Of a stretch of DNA of 64,000 nucleotides, positions 1 through 14,191 are shown piece after piece. This DNA comes from Cinclus cinclus (lineage: Eukaryota; Chordata; Aves; Passeriformes; Cinclidae). Location of the stretch: the NCBI RefSeq assembly GCF_963662255.1, contig NC_085068.1:1116001-1180000 (forward strand), given 5' to 3'. Both the position numbers and the translations under genes were made by a program. Position 1 is the first letter of the stretch. Every line of letters begins with the position of its first letter. The notes below the pieces were generated by a model, which was given only the letters and a program-made list of their open reading frames with translations, did not search any database and was not told where the DNA came from.

Positions 1-3000
1 TAGGTCCCCATGCTGTCAGAGTCCATCCGTGGTCCTTTTGCGCCCCCTGGTGTCAAAAGGGATTCTTAGATTGTTAGCCTGCATTGGGTCACAATGGTTC
101 CTTACTTCTCTTAACCCCTGTGCTGTCACAATGCATCCCATGCCCTTTTAGGCCACTTGATGTCACAATGAATCATTTAATTGTTGGCCTCCATGGTGGC
201 GTAATTGTACCAGGTTTTAAGTGGGCCCCATGCTTTCACAATATATCCCTGCCCCTTTTAGGACCATTGGTGTCAAAAGGGATCATTAGATTGTTAGCAT
301 CCATTGGGTCACGATGGATCCTTGCTTCTCTTAACCTCTGTGCTGTCACAATGCATCCCATGCCCTTTTAGGCCACATGATGTCACAATGAATCATTTGA
401 TTCTTGGCCTCCATGGTGTCATAATGGTTCCTTGTTTATATTGGGCCCCATGCTGTCACAATTCATCCCTGGCCCTTTTACGCCCCCTGGTGTCAAATGG
501 GATCCTGGGATTATTAGTCTCCATTGGGTCACAATGGATCCTTGCTTCTCTTAACCCCTCTGCTGTCACAATGCATCCCATGCCCTTTTAGGCCACTTGA
601 TGTCACAATGAATCATTTGATTCTTGGCCTCCATGGTGGTGTAATTGTACCAGGTTTTAATTGGGCCCCATGCTTTCACAATACATCCCTGCCCCTTTTA
701 GGCCCATTGGTGTCAAAAGAGATCATTAGATTGTTAGCCTCCATTGGGTCACAATGGATCCTTGCTTCTCTTAACCCCTGTGCTGTCACAATGCATCCCA
801 TGCCCTTTTAGGCCACATGACGTCACAATGAATTATTTGATTCTTGGCCTCCACGGTGGCATAATAGATCCTTGCTTCTATTGGTCCCCGTGCTGTAACA
901 ATCCATCCCTGTCCCTTTTTATACCCCCTGGTGCCACAAGGGATCATTAGATTGTTAGCCTGCATTGGGTCACAATGGTTCCTTGCTTCTCTTAACCTCT
1001 GTGGTGTCACAATGCATTCCAAGCCCTTTTAGGCCACTAGATGTCACAATGAACCATTTGATTCTTGGCCTTCATGGTGTCATAATGGTTCCTTGCTTCT
1101 ATAGGTCCCCACGCTGTCAAGGTTCATCCGTGGTCCTTTTGCGCCCCCTGGTGTCAAAAGGGATTCTTAGATTGTTAGCCTGCATTGGGTCACAATGGTT
1201 CCTTGCTTCTCTTAACCTCTGTGGTGTCACAATGCATTCCAAGCCCTTTTAGGCCACTTGATGTCACAATGAATCATTTGATTCTTGGCCTCCATGGTGG
1301 CATAATTGTACCAGGTTTTACTTGGGCCCCATGCTGTCACAATTCATCCCTGGCCCTTTTAGGCCCATTGGTGTCACAAGGGATCATTAGCTTGTTAGCC
1401 TGCATTGGGTCACAATGGATGCTAGCTTCTCTTAACCCCTGTGCTGTCACAATGCATCCCATGCCCTTTTAGGCCACTTGATGTCACAATGAATTATTTG
1501 ATCCTTGGCCTCCACGGTGGCATAATAGTTCCTTGCTTCTATTGGTCCCCGTGCTGTAACAATTCATCCCTGGCCCTTTATAGGCCCATTGGTGTCACAA
1601 GGGATCATTAGATTGTTAGCCTGCATTGGGTCACAATGGATGCTAGCTTCTCTTAACCCCTGTGCTGTCACAATGCGTCCCATGCCCTTTTAGGGCACTT
1701 GATGTCACAATGAATCATTTGATTCTTGTCCTCCATGGTGGCGTAATTGTACCAGGTTTTAATTGGGCCCCATGCTTTCACAATATATCACTGCCCCTTT
1801 TAGGCCCATTGGTGTGAATAGGGATCATTAGATTGTTAGCCTCCATTGGGTCACAATGGATCCTTGCTTCTCTTAACCCCTGTGCTGTCACAATGCATCC
1901 CATGCCCTTTTAGGCCACATGATGTCACAATGAATCATTTGATTCTTGGCCTCCACCGTGGCATAATAGATCCTTGATTCTATTGGTCCCCATGCTTTCA
2001 CAATTCATCCCTGCCCCTGTTAGGCCCATTGGTGTCACAAGGGATGATTAGATTGTTAGCCTGCACTGGGTCACAATGGTTCCTTGCTTCTCTTAACCCC
2101 TGTGCTGTCACAATGCATCCCATGCCCTTTTAGGCCACTTGATGTCACAATGAATCATTTGATTCTTGGCCTCCATGGTGTCATAATGGTTCCTTGTTTC
2201 TATTGGGCTCCATGCTGTCACAATTCATCCCTGGCCCTTTTACGCCCCCTGGTGTCAAATTGGATCCTGGGATTATTAGCCTCCATTGGGTCACAATGGA
2301 TCCTTGCTTCTCTTAACCTCTGTGCTGTCACAATGCATCCCATGCCCTTTTAGGCCACTTGATGTCACAATGAATCATTTGATTCTTGGCCTCCATGGTG
2401 GCGTAATTGTACCAGGTTTTAATTGGGGCCCATGTTTTCACAATACATCCCTGCCACTTTTAGGACCATTGGTGTCAAAAGGGATCATTAGATTGTTAGC
2501 CTCCATTGGGTCACAATGGATCCTTGCTTCTCTTAACCCCTGTGCTGTCACAATGCATCCCATGCCCTTTTAGGCCACATGACGTCACAATGAATTATTT
2601 GATTCTTGGCCTCCATGGCGGCATAATAGATCCTTGCTTCTATTGGTCCCCGTGCTGTAACAATCCATCCCTGGCCCTTTTTATACCCCCTGGTGCCACA
2701 AGGGATCATTAGATTGTTAGCCTGCATTGGGTCACAATGGTTCCTTGCTTCTCTTAACCTCTGTGGTGTCATAATGCATTCCAAGCCCTTTTAGGCCACT
2801 TGGTCTTACAATGAACCATTTGATTCTTGGCCTTCATGGTGTCATAATGGTTCCTTGCTTCTATAGGTCCCCATGCTGTCAAAGTTCATCCGTGGTCCTT
2901 TTGCGCCCCCCGGTGTCAAAAGGGATTCTTAGATTGTTAGCCTGCATTGGGTCACAATGGTTCCTTGCTTCTCTTAACCCCTGTGGTGTCACAATGCATC

Positions 3001-6000
3001 CCATGCCCTTTTAGGCCACTTGATGTCACAATGAATCATTTGATTCTTGGCCTCCATGGTGGCATAATTGTACCAGGTTTTACTTGGGCCCCATGCTTTC
3101 ACAATTCATCCCTGCCCCTTTTAGGCCCATTGGTGTCACAAGGGATCATTAGATTGTTAGCCTGCATTGGGTCACAATGGTTCCTTGCTTCTCTTAACCC
3201 CTGTGCTGTCACAATGCATCCCATGCCCTTTTAGGCCACTTGATGTCACAATGAATTGTTTGATTCTTGGCCTCCATGGTGGCATAATAGATCCTTGCAT
3301 CTATTGGTCCCCGTGCTGTAACAATTCATCCCTGCCCCTTTTAGGCCCATTGGTGTCACAAGGGATGATTAGATTGTTAGCCTGCATTGGGTCACAATGG
3401 ATCCTTGCTTCTCTTAACCTCTGTGGTGTCACAATGCATCCCATGCCCTTTTAGGCCACTTGATGTCACAATGAATCATTTGATTCTTGGCCTCCATGGT
3501 GTCATAATGGTTCCTTGTTTCTATTGGGCCCCATGCTGTCACAATTCATCCCTGGCCCTTTTACGCCCCCTGGTGTCAAATGGGATCTTGGGATTATTAG
3601 CCTCCATTGGGTCACAATGGATCCTTGCTTCTCTTAACCCCTGTGCTGTCACAATGCATCCCATGCCCTTTTAGGCCACTTGATGTCACAATGAATTATT
3701 TGATTCTTGGCCTCCACGGTGGCATAATAGATCCTTGCTTCTATTGGTCCCCGTACTGTAACAATCCATCCCTGGCCCTTTTTATACCCCCTGGTGCCAC
3801 AAGGGATCATTAGATTGTTAGCCTGCATTGGGTCACAATGGTTCCTTGCTTCTCTTAACCTCTGTGGTGTCACAATGCATTCCAAGCCCTTTTAGGCCAC
3901 TTGGTCTTACAATGAACCATTTGATTCTTGGCCTTCATGGTGTCATAATGGTTCCTTGCTTCTATAGGTCCCCATGCTGTCAGAGTTCATCCGTGGTCCT
4001 TTTGCGCCCCCTGGTGTCAAAAGGGATTCTTAGATTGTTAGCCTGCATTGGGTCACAATGGTTCCTTACTTCTCTTTACCCCTGTGCTGTCACAATGCAT
4101 CCCATGCCCTTTTAGGCCACTTGATGTCACAATGAATCATTTAATTGTTGGCCTCCATGGTGGCGTAATTGTACCAGGTTTTAAGTGGGCCCCATGCTTT
4201 CACAATATATCCCTGCCCCTTTTAGGCCCATTGGTGTCAAAAGGGATCATTAGATTGTTAGCATCCATTGGGTCACGATGGATCCTTCCTTCTCTTAACC
4301 CCTGTGCTGTCACAATGCATCCCATGCCCTTTTAGGCCACATGATGTCACAATGAATCATTTGATTCTTGGCCTCCATATTGGCAGAATTGTACCAGGTT
4401 TTACTTGGGCCCCATGCTTTCACAATTCATCCCTGCCCCTTTTAGGCCCATTGGTGTCACAAGGGATCATTAGATTGTTAGCCTGCATTGGGTCACAATG
4501 GTTCCTTGCTTCTCTTAACCTCTGTGGTGTCACAATGCATCCCATGCCCTTTTAGGCCACTTGATGTCACAATGAATCATTTAAATCTTGGCCTCCATGG
4601 TGGCGTAATTGTACCAGGTTTTAGTTGGGCCCCATGCTTTCACAATTCATCCCTGCCTCTTTTAGGCCCATTGGTGTTAAAAGGGATCATTAGATTGTTA
4701 GCCTGCCTTGGGTCACAATGGATCCTTGCTTCTCTTAACCCCTGTGCTGTCACAATGCATCCCATGCCCTTTTAGGCCACATGACGTCACAATGAATCAT
4801 TTGATTCTTGGCCTCCACGGTGGCATAATATACCCTTGCTTCTATTGGTCCCCGTGCTGTTACAATCCATCCCTGGCCCTTTTTATACCCCCTGGTGCCA
4901 CAAGGGATCATTAGATTGTTAGCCTGCATTGGGTCACAATGGATCCTAGATTCTCCTAACCCCTGTGGTGTCACAATGCATCCCATGCCCTTTTGTGCCC
5001 CTTGATGTCACAATGAATCATTTGATTCTTGGCCTCCATGGTGGCAGAATTGTACCAGGTTTTACTTGGGCCCCATGCTTTCACAATTCATCCCTGCCCC
5101 TTTTAGGCTCATTGGAGTCACAAGGGATCATTAGATTGTTAGCCTGCATTGGGTCACAATGGTTCCTTGCTTCTCTTAACCTCTGTGGTGTCACAATGCA
5201 TCCCATGCCCTTTTAGGCCACTTGATGTCACAATGAATCATTTGATTCTTGGCCTCCACGGTGGCATAATAGATCCTTGCTTCTATTGGTCCCCGTGCTG
5301 TAACAATCCATCCCTGGCCCTTTTTATACCCCCTGGTGCCACAAGAGATCATTAGATTGTTAGCCTGCATTGGGTCACAATGGTTCCTTGCTTCTCTTAA
5401 CCTCTGTGGTGTCACAATGCATCCCATGCCCTTTTAGGCCACTTGATGTCACAATGAATCATTTGATTCTTGGCCTCCATGATGTCATAATGGTTCCTTG
5501 TTTCTATTGGGCCCCATGCTGTCACAATTCATCCCTGGCCCTTTTACGCCCCCTGGTGTCAAATGGGATCCTGGGATTATTAGCCTCCATTGGGTCACAA
5601 TGGATCCTTGCTTCTCTTAACCCCTGTGCTGTCACAAGGCATCCCATGCCCTTTTAGGCCACATGACGTCACAATGAATTATTTGATTCTTGGCCTCCAT
5701 GGCGGCATAATAGATCCTTGCTTCTATTGGTCCCCGTGCTGTAACAATCCATCCCTGGCCCTTTTTATACCCCCTGGTGCCACAAGGGATAATTAGATTG
5801 TTAGCCTGCATTGGGTCACAATGGTTCCTTGCTTCTCTTAACCTCTGTGGTGTCACAATGCATTCCAAGACCTTTTAGGCCACTTGGTCTTACAATGAAC
5901 CATTTGATTCTTGTCCTTCATGGTGTCATAATGGTTCCTTGCTTCTATAGGTCCCCATGCTGTCAGAGTTCATCCGTGGTCCTTTTGCGCCCCCCGGTGT

Positions 6001-7130
6001 CAAAAGGGATTCTTAGATTGTTAGCCTGCATTGGGTCACAATGGATCCTTGCTTCTCTTAACCCCTGTGCTGTCACAATGCATCCCATGCCCTTTTAGGC
6101 CACTTGATGTCACAATGAATCATTTGATTCTTGGGCTCCATGGTGGCATAATTGTACCAGGTTTTACTTGGGCCCCATGCTTTCACAATTCATCCCTGGC
6201 CCTATTGCAACCCCTGGTGTCACAAGGGATCATTAGATTGTTAGCCTGCATTGGGTCACAATGGTTCCTTGCTTCTCTTAACCTCTGTGGTGTCACAATG
6301 CATCCCATGCCCTTTTAGGCCACTTGATGTCACAATGAATCATTTTATTTTTGGCCTCCATGGTGGCATAATTGTACCAGGTTTTAATTGGGCCCCATGC
6401 TTTCACAATTCACCCCTGGCCCTTTTAGGCCCATTGGTGTCACAAGGGACCATTAGATTGTTAGCCTCCATTGGGTAACAATGGTTCCTTGCTTCTCTTA
6501 ACCCCTGTGGTGTCACAATGCATCCCATGCCCTTTTAGGCCACTTGATGTCACAATGAATCATTTGATTCTTGGCCTCCATGGTGTCATAATGGTTCCTT
6601 GTTTCTATTGGGCCCCATGCTGTCACAATTCATCCCTGGCCCTTTTACGCCCCCTGGTGTCAAATGGGAGCCTGGGATTATTAGCCTCCATTGGGTCACA
6701 ATGGATCCTTGCTTCTCTTAACCCCTGTGGTGTCACAATGCATCCCATGCCCTTTTAGGCCACTTGATGTCACAATGAATCATTTGATTCTTGGCCTCCA
6801 TGGTGACATAATAGATCCTTGCTTCTATTGGTCCCCGTGCTGTAACAATCCATCCCTGGCCATTTTAGGCCCCCTGGTGTCACAAGGGATCATTAGATTG
6901 TTAGCCTGCATTGGGTCACAATGGTTCCTTGCTTCTCTTAGCCCCTGTGGTGTCACAATGCATCCCATGCCCTCTTAGGCCACTTGGTGTTACAATGAAT
7001 CATTTGAGTCTTGGCCTCTATAGTGTCATAATATTTCCATGTTTTTATTGTGCCCCATGCTTTCACAATTCATCTCTGGCCCTATTGCAACCCCTGGTGT
7101 CACAAGGGATCATTAGATTGTTAGCCTGCA

Positions 7131-9550
7131 TTGGGTCACAATGGTTCCTTGCTTCTCTTAACCTCTGTGGTGTCACAATGCATTCCAAGCCCTTTTAGGC
7201 CACTTAGTCTTACAATGAACTATTTGATTCTTGGCCTTCATGGTGTCATAATGGTTCCTTGCTTCTATAGGTCCCCATGCTGTCACAATTCATCCCTGGC
7301 CCTTTTACGCCCCCTGGTGTCAAATGGGAGCCTGGGATTATTAGCCTCCATTGGGTCACAATGGATCCTTGCTTCTCTTAACCCCTGTGGTGTCACAATG
7401 CATCCCATGCCCTTTTAGGCCACTTGATGTCACAATGAATCATTTGATTCTTGGCCTCCATGGTGACATAATAGATCCTTGCTTCTATTGGTCCCCGTGC
7501 TGTAACAATCCATCCCTGGCCATTTTAGGCCCCCTGGTGTCACAAGGGATCATTAGATTGTTAGCCTGCATTGGGTCACAATGGTTCCTTGCTTCTCTTA
7601 GCCCCTGTGGTGTCATAATGCATCCCATGCCCTTTTAGGCCACTTGGTGTTACAATGAATCATTTGAGTCTTGGCCTCTATTGTGTCATAATATTTCCAT
7701 GTTTTTATTGTGCCCCATGCTTTCACAATTCATCCCTGGCCCTATTGCAACCCCTGGTGTCACAAGGGATCATTAGATTGTTAGCCTGCATTGGGTCACA
7801 ATGGTTCCTTGCTTCTCTTAACCTCTGTGGTGTCACAATGCATTCCAAGCCCTTTTAGGCCACTTAGTCTTACAATGAACTATTTGATTCTTGGCCTTCA
7901 TGGTGTCATAATGGTTCCTTGCTTCTATAGGTCCCCATGCTGTCAGAGTTCATCCGTGGTCCTTTTGCGCCCCCTGGTGTCAAAAGGGATTCTAAGATTG
8001 TTCGCCTGCCTTGGGTCACAATGGTTCCTTGCTTCTCTTAACCCCTGTGGTGTCACAATGCATCCCATGCCCTTTTAGGCCACTTGATGTCACAATGAAT
8101 CATTTGATTCTTGGCCTCCATGGTGGCATAATTGTACCAGGTTTTAATTGGGCCCCATACTTTCACAATTCATCCCTGGCCCTTTTAGGCCCATTGGTGT
8201 CACAAGGGACCATTAGATTGTTAGCCTCCATTGGGTAACAATGGTTCCTTGCTTCTCCTAACCTCTGTGGTGTCACAATGCATTCCATGCCATTTTAGGC
8301 CACTTGATGTCACAATGAATCATTTGATTCTTGGCCTCCATGGTGTCATAATGGTTCCTTGTTTCTATTGGGCCCCATGCTGTCACAATTCATCCCTGGC
8401 CCTTTTGCGCCCCCTGGTGTCAAAAGGGATTCTAAGATTGTTCGCCTGCCTTGGGTCACAATGGTTCCTTGCTTCTCTTAACCCCTGTGGTGTCACAATG
8501 CATCCCATGCCCTTTTAGGCCACTTGATGTCACAATGAATCATTTTATTTTTGGCCTCCATGGTGGCATAATTGTACCAGGTTTTAATTGGGCCCCATAC
8601 TTTCACAATTCATCCCTGGACCTTTTAGGCCCATTGGTGTCACAAGGGATCATTAGATTGTTAGCCTGCATTGGGTCACAATGGTTCCTTGCTTCTCTTA
8701 ACCTCTGTGGTGTCACAATGCATTCCAAGCCCTTTTAGGCCACTTAGTCTTACAATGAACTATTTGATTCTTGGCCTTCATGGTGTCATAATGGTTCCTT
8801 GCTTCTATAGGTCCCCATGCTGTCACAATTCATCCCTGGCCCTTTTACGCCCCCTGGTGTCAAATGGGAGCCTGGGATTATTAGCCTCCATTGGGTCACA
8901 ATGGATCCTTGCTTCTCTTAACCCCTGTGGTGTCACAATGCATCCCATGCCCTTTTAGGCCACTTGATGTCACAATGAATCATTTGATTCTTGGCCTCCA
9001 TGGTGACATAATAGATCCTTGCTTCTATTGGTCCCCGTGCTGTAACAATCCATCCCTGGCCATTTTAGGCCCCCTGGTGTCACAAGGGATCATTAGATTG
9101 TTAGCCTGCATTGGGTCACAATGGTTCCTTGCTTCTCTTAGCCCCTGTGGTGTCATAATGCATCCCATGCCCTTTTAGGCCACTTGGTGTTACAATGAAT
9201 CATTTGAGTCTTGGCCTCTATTGTGTCATAATATTTCCATGTTTTTATTGTGCCCCATGCTTTCACAATTCATCCCTGGCCCTATTGCAACCCCTGGTGT
9301 CACAAGGGATCATTAGATTGTTAGCCTGCATTGGGTCACAATGGTTCCTTGCTTCTCTTAACCTCTGTGGTGTCACAATGCATTCCAAGCCCTTTTAGGC
9401 CACTTAGTCTTACAATGAACTATTTGATTCTTGGCCTTCATGGTGTCATAATGGTTCCTTGCTTCTATAGGTCCCCATGCTGTCAGAGTTCATCCGTGGT
9501 CCTTTTGCGCCCCCTGGTGTCAAAAGGGATTCTAAGATTGTTCGCCTGCC
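7131..9550. repeat. Seven-unit tandem duplication inside the satellite
   Basis: Units starting at 7131, 7351, 7655 and 7791 match those starting at 8671, 8891, 9195 and 9331 almost perfectly, at a constant offset of 1,540 bp (7 x 220). They share private variants, such as a TCATAATG change near 7614 and 9154. Similarity weakens after about 8,020 and 9,560. This is a recent local block duplication, probably by unequal exchange. Confidence 0.85.
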
Positions 9551-12500
9551 TTGGGTCACAATGGTTCCTTGCTTCTCTTAGCCCCTGTGGTGTCACAATG
9601 CATCCCATGCCCTTTTAGGCCACTTGGTGTTACAATGAATCATTTGATTCATGGCCTCTATGGTGGCATAATTGTACCAGGTTTTAATTGGGCCCCATAC
9701 TTTCACAATTCATCCCTGGCCCTTTTAGGCCCATTGGTGTCACAAGGGACCATTAGATTGTTAGCCTCCATTGGGTAACAATGGTTCCTTGCTTCTCCTA
9801 ACCTCTGTGGTGTCACAATGCATTCCATGCCATTTTAGGCCACTTGATGTCACAATGAATCATTTGATTCTTGGCCTCCATGGTGTCATAATGGTTCCTT
9901 GTTTCTATTGGGCCCCATGCTGTCACAATTCATCCCTGGCCCTTTTGCGCCCCCTGGTGTCAAATGGGATCCTGGGATTATTAGCCTCCATTGGGTCACA
10001 ATGGATCCTTGCTTCTCTTAACCCCTGTGGTGTCACAATGCATCCCATGCCCTTTTAGGCCACTTGATGTCACAATGAATCATTTTATTTTTGGCCTCAA
10101 TTGTGTCATAATATTTCCATGTTTTTATTGTGCCCCATGCTTTCAAAATTCATCCCTGGCCCTATTGCAACCCCTGGTGTCACAAGGGATCATTAGATTG
10201 TTAGCCTGCCTTGGGTCACAATGGTTCCTTGCTTCTCTTAACCCCTGTGGTGTCACAATGCATCCCATGCCCTTTTAGGCCACTTGATGTCACAATGAAT
10301 GATTATATTTTTGGCCTCCATGGTGGCATAATTGTACCAGGTTTTAATTGTGCCCCATGCTTTCACAATTCATCTCTGGCCATTTTAGGCCCATTGGTGT
10401 CACAAGGGACCATTAGATTGTTAGCCTCCATTGGGTCACAATGGTTCCTTGCTTCTCTTAGCCCCTGTGGTGTCACAATGCATCCCATGCCCTTTTAGGC
10501 CACTTGGTGTTACAATGAATCATTTGAGTCTTGCCCTCTATTGTGTCATAATATTTCCATGTTTTTATTGTGCCCCATGCTTTCACAATTCATCCCTGGC
10601 CCTATTGCAACCCCTGGTGTCACAATGGATCATTAGATTGTTAGCCTGCATTGGGTCACAATGGTTCCTTGCTTCTCTTAACCTCTGTGGTGTCACAATG
10701 CATTCCAAGCCCTTTTAGGCCACTTGGTCATACAATGAACCATTTGATTCTTGGCCCTCATGGTGTCATAATGGTTCCTTGCTTCTATAGGTCCCCATGC
10801 TGTCAGAGTTCATCCGTGGTCCTTTTGCGCCCCCTGGTGTCAAAAGGGATTCTAAGATTGTTAGCCTGCCTTGGGTCACAATGGTTCCTTGCTTCTCTTA
10901 ACCTCTGTGGTGTCACAATGCATCCCGTGCCCTTTTAGGCCACTTGATGTCACAATGAATCATTTTATTTTTGGCCTCCATGGTGGCATAATTGTACCAG
11001 GTTTTAATTGGGCCCCATGCTTTCACAATTCATCCCTGGCCCTTTTAGGCCCATTGGTGTCCGAAGGGACTATTAGATTGTTAGCCTCCATTGGGTAACA
11101 ATGGTTCCTTGCTTCTCTTAACCTCTGTGGTGTCACAATGCATTCCATGCCATTTTAGGCCACTTGATGTCACAATGAATCATTTGATTCTTGGCCTCCA
11201 TGGTGACATAATAGATCCTTGCTTCTATTGGTCCCCGTGCTGTAAGAATCCATTCCTGGCCATTTTAGGCCCCCTGGTGTCACAAGGGATCATTAGATTG
11301 TTAGCCTGCCTTGGGTCACAATGGTTCCTTGCTTCTCTTAGCCCCTGTGGTGTCACAATGCATCCCATGCCCTTTTAGGCCACTTGATGTCACAATGAAT
11401 CATTTGAGTCTTGGCCTCTATTGTGTCATAATATTTCCATGTTTTTATTGTGCCTCATGCTTTCACAATTCATCCCTGGCCCTATTAAAACCCCTGGTGT
11501 CACAATGGATCATTAGATTGTTAGCCTGCATTGGGTCACAATGGTTCCTTGCTTCTCTTAACCTCTGTGGTGTCACAATGCATTCCAAGCCCTTTTAGGC
11601 CACTTGGTCATACAATGAACCATTTGATTCTTGGCCCTCATGGTGTCATAATGGTTCCTTGTTTCTATAGATCCCCATGCTGTCAGAGTTCATCCGTGGT
11701 CTTTTTGCGCCCCCTGGTGTCAAAAGGAATTCTAAGATTGTTAGCCTGCCTTGGGTCACAATGGTTCCTTGCTTCTCTTAGCCCCTGTGGTGTCACAATG
11801 CATCCCATGCCCTTTTAGGCCACTTGGTGTTACAATGAATCATTTGATTCATGGCCTCTATGGTGTCACAATATTTCCATGTTTTTATTGCCCCCCATGC
11901 TTTCACAATTCATCCCTGGCCCTATTAAAACCCCTGGCGTGACAATGGATCACTAGATTGTTAGCCTGCATTGGGTCACAATGGTTCCTTGCTTCTCTTA
12001 AACACTGTGGTGTCACAATGCATCCCATGCCCTTTTAGGCCACTTGATGTCACAATGAATCATTTGATTCTTGGCCTCCATGGTGTCATAATTATACCAG
12101 GTTTTACTTGGGCTCCATGATTTCACAATTCATCCCTGCCCCTTTTAGGCCCATTTGTGACACAAGGGATCATTAGATTGTTAGCCTGCATTGGGTCACA
12201 ATGGATCCTTGCTTCTCTTAACCCCTGTGGTGTCACAATGCATCCCATGCCCTTTTAGGCCACTTGATGTCACAATGAATTATTTGATTCTTGGCCTCCA
12301 TGGTGGCATAATTGTACCAGGTTTTAATTGGGCCCCATGCTTTCACAATACATCCCTGCCCCTTTTAGGCCCATTGGTGTCAAAAGGGATTCTAAGATTG
12401 TTAGCCTGCCTTGGGTCACAATGGTTCCTTGCTTCTCTTAACCCCTGTGCTGTCACAATGCATCCCATGCCCTTTTAGGCCACTTGATGTCACAATGAAT

Positions 12501-13581
12501 CATTTTATTTTTGGCCTCCATGGTGGCATAATTGTACCAGGTTTTAATTGGGCCCCATGCTTTCACAATTCATCCCTGGCCCTTTTAGGCCCATTGGTGT
12601 CACAAGGGACCATTAGATTGTTAGCCTCCATTGGGTAACAATGGTTCCTTGCTTCTCCTAACCTCTGTGGTGTCACAATGCATTCCATGCCATTTTAGGC
12701 CACTTGATGTCACAATGAATCATTTGATTCTTGGCCTCCATGGTGTCATAATGGTTCCTTGTTTCTATTGGGCCCCATGCTGTCACAATTCATCCCTGGC
12801 CCTTTTACGCCCCCTGGTGTCAAATGGGAGCCTGGGATTATTAGCCTCCATTGGGTCACAATGGATCCTTGCTTCTCTTAACCCCTGTGGTGTCACAATG
12901 CATCCCATGCCCTTTTAGGCCACTTGATGTCACAATGAATCATTTGATTCTTGGCCTCCATGGTGACATAATAGATCCTTGCTTCTATTGGTCCCCGTGC
13001 TGTAACAATCCATCCCTGGCCATTTTAGGCCCCCTGGTGTCACAAGGGATCATTAGATTGTTAGCCTGCCATGGGTCACAATGGTTCCTTGCTTCTCTTA
13101 GCCCCTGTGGTGTCACAATGCATCCCATGCCCTTTTAGGCCACTTGGTGTTACAATGAATCATTTGAGTCTTGGCCTCTATTGTGTCATAATATTTCCAT
13201 GTTTTTATTGTGCCCCATGCTTTCACAATTCATCCCTGGCCCTATTGCAACCCCTGGTGTCACAATGGATCATTAGATTGTTAGCCTGCATTGGGTCACA
13301 ATGGTTCCTTGCTTCTCTTAACCTCTGTGGTGTCACAATGCATCCCATGCCCTTTTAGGCCACTTGGTGTTACAATGAATCATTTGAGTCTTGGCCTCTA
13401 TTGTGTCATAATATTTCCATGTTTTTATTGTGCCCCATGCTTTCACAATTCATCCCTGGCCCTTTTAGTCCCATTGGTGTCACAAGGGACCATTAGATTG
13501 TTAGCCTCCATTGGGTAACAATGGTTCCTTGCTTCTCCTAACCTCTGTGGTGTCACAATGCATTCCATGCCATTTTAGGCC

Positions 13582-13585
13582 ACTT
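13582..13585. repeat. Target-site duplication ACTT (left copy)
   Basis: The satellite reads GGCCACTT up to this point, then the LTR begins with TG. The same ACTT follows the other LTR at 23058, where the satellite resumes with ACTTGATGTCAC. Confidence 0.9.
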
Positions 13586-14128
13586 TGCTGCCCGATCCCA
13601 AAGAGTAAAACACAAATCAACAAAGTTGTTTTGTGCGGTGCTTTATTCAGGGCCCGGGGACCTGAGGACTAGCGTCCAAAGTCAAAGTCCCAACCCCTTA
13701 GTGAATCTTACACAGTTTTATACCCTTTTACAAATCTTGCTTCACCATGGCTACATGCTATGGTCCACATACTTCACATCAAAGGCAGCAGTCATTTTCG
13801 AGATAACACTTCTAAAGGTTATAACTCTTGCACGCCTGCCTAAGTTAAGACAATAAGATACCTTTCTAACGGTTATAAATCCTACATGCTTGTCTAAACT
13901 AGAACTATAGATTAATCCCACACCTGTTTATTGTACTTCATCAGTAAATTCCCTACTGTTCCTATAAATAACCAGTTGGTCCTTCTTCGCCCCACTGGCC
14001 CTTAACTCATTATTCTGTAGCTCAGCACATTCCCTGGCTTAGTTCCCAGGGCCTACCTTGCACTAGCTACAAACTGCAGCCTTAGCATTACTACCACTAA
14101 CTATTAAATGTATATGTATATGCTAACA
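13586..14128 (-). repeat. 3' LTR of the class I provirus
   Basis: 543 bp, same ends as the 5' LTR. It contains the polyadenylation signal AATAAA (minus strand, 13642-13647) that would end proviral transcripts, and a TATA box copy at 13716-13722. It adjoins the polypurine tract at 14129. Confidence 0.95.
13642..13647 (-). terminator. Polyadenylation signal AATAAA in the 3' LTR
   Basis: AATAAA on the minus strand in the context CTGAATAAAGCACCGC. It is the only canonical signal in the expected R position of the LTR. Confidence 0.75.
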
Positions 14129-14142
14129 ACTCCCCCCTTTTG
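14129..14142 (-). promoter_or_regulatory. Polypurine tract
   Basis: On the minus strand the bases just before the 3' LTR read CAAAAGGGGGGAGT, a purine run ending at the LTR edge, as expected for the plus-strand DNA primer of reverse transcription. Confidence 0.85.
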
Positions 14143-14191
14143 AGCATCCTTCAATCTTCTGCAAGGATGCTCAACTTCTTCCCTCCATTCT

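Larger units (their letters stand above)
1..13585. repeat. 220-bp satellite array, left block
   Basis: About 62 head-to-tail copies of a ~220-bp unit; the array is already running at base 1, so its left end lies outside the window. Each unit divides into six subrepeats of 37, 36, 37, 37, 36 and 37 bp, each beginning with a variant of TGTCACAATG (TGTCATAATG, TGTCACAATT, TGTCAAATGG and GGTCACAATG occupy the other slots). Some units are 221 bp because of a 1-bp insertion, for example in the CTTTTTATACCCC variant near 915, 2677, 3778, 4878, 5319 and 5760. Overlapping 95-codon open frames recur in every unit but shift frame each time because 220 is not a multiple of 3, so they are not considered genes. 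The satellite family is not one I recognise. Confidence 0.97.

Noticed and set aside
786..5868. 78-codon minus-strand open frames in some satellite units
   Set aside because: They occur only in units with the CTTTTTATACCCC variant and are antisense by-products of the same repeat.
84..13518. Repeated 95-codon plus-strand open frames in the satellite as genes
   Set aside because: They repeat in every unit, overlap each other, shift frame with each unit and end in the same TTTTAGG motif. This is a product of tandem repetition, with no sign of coding constraint.
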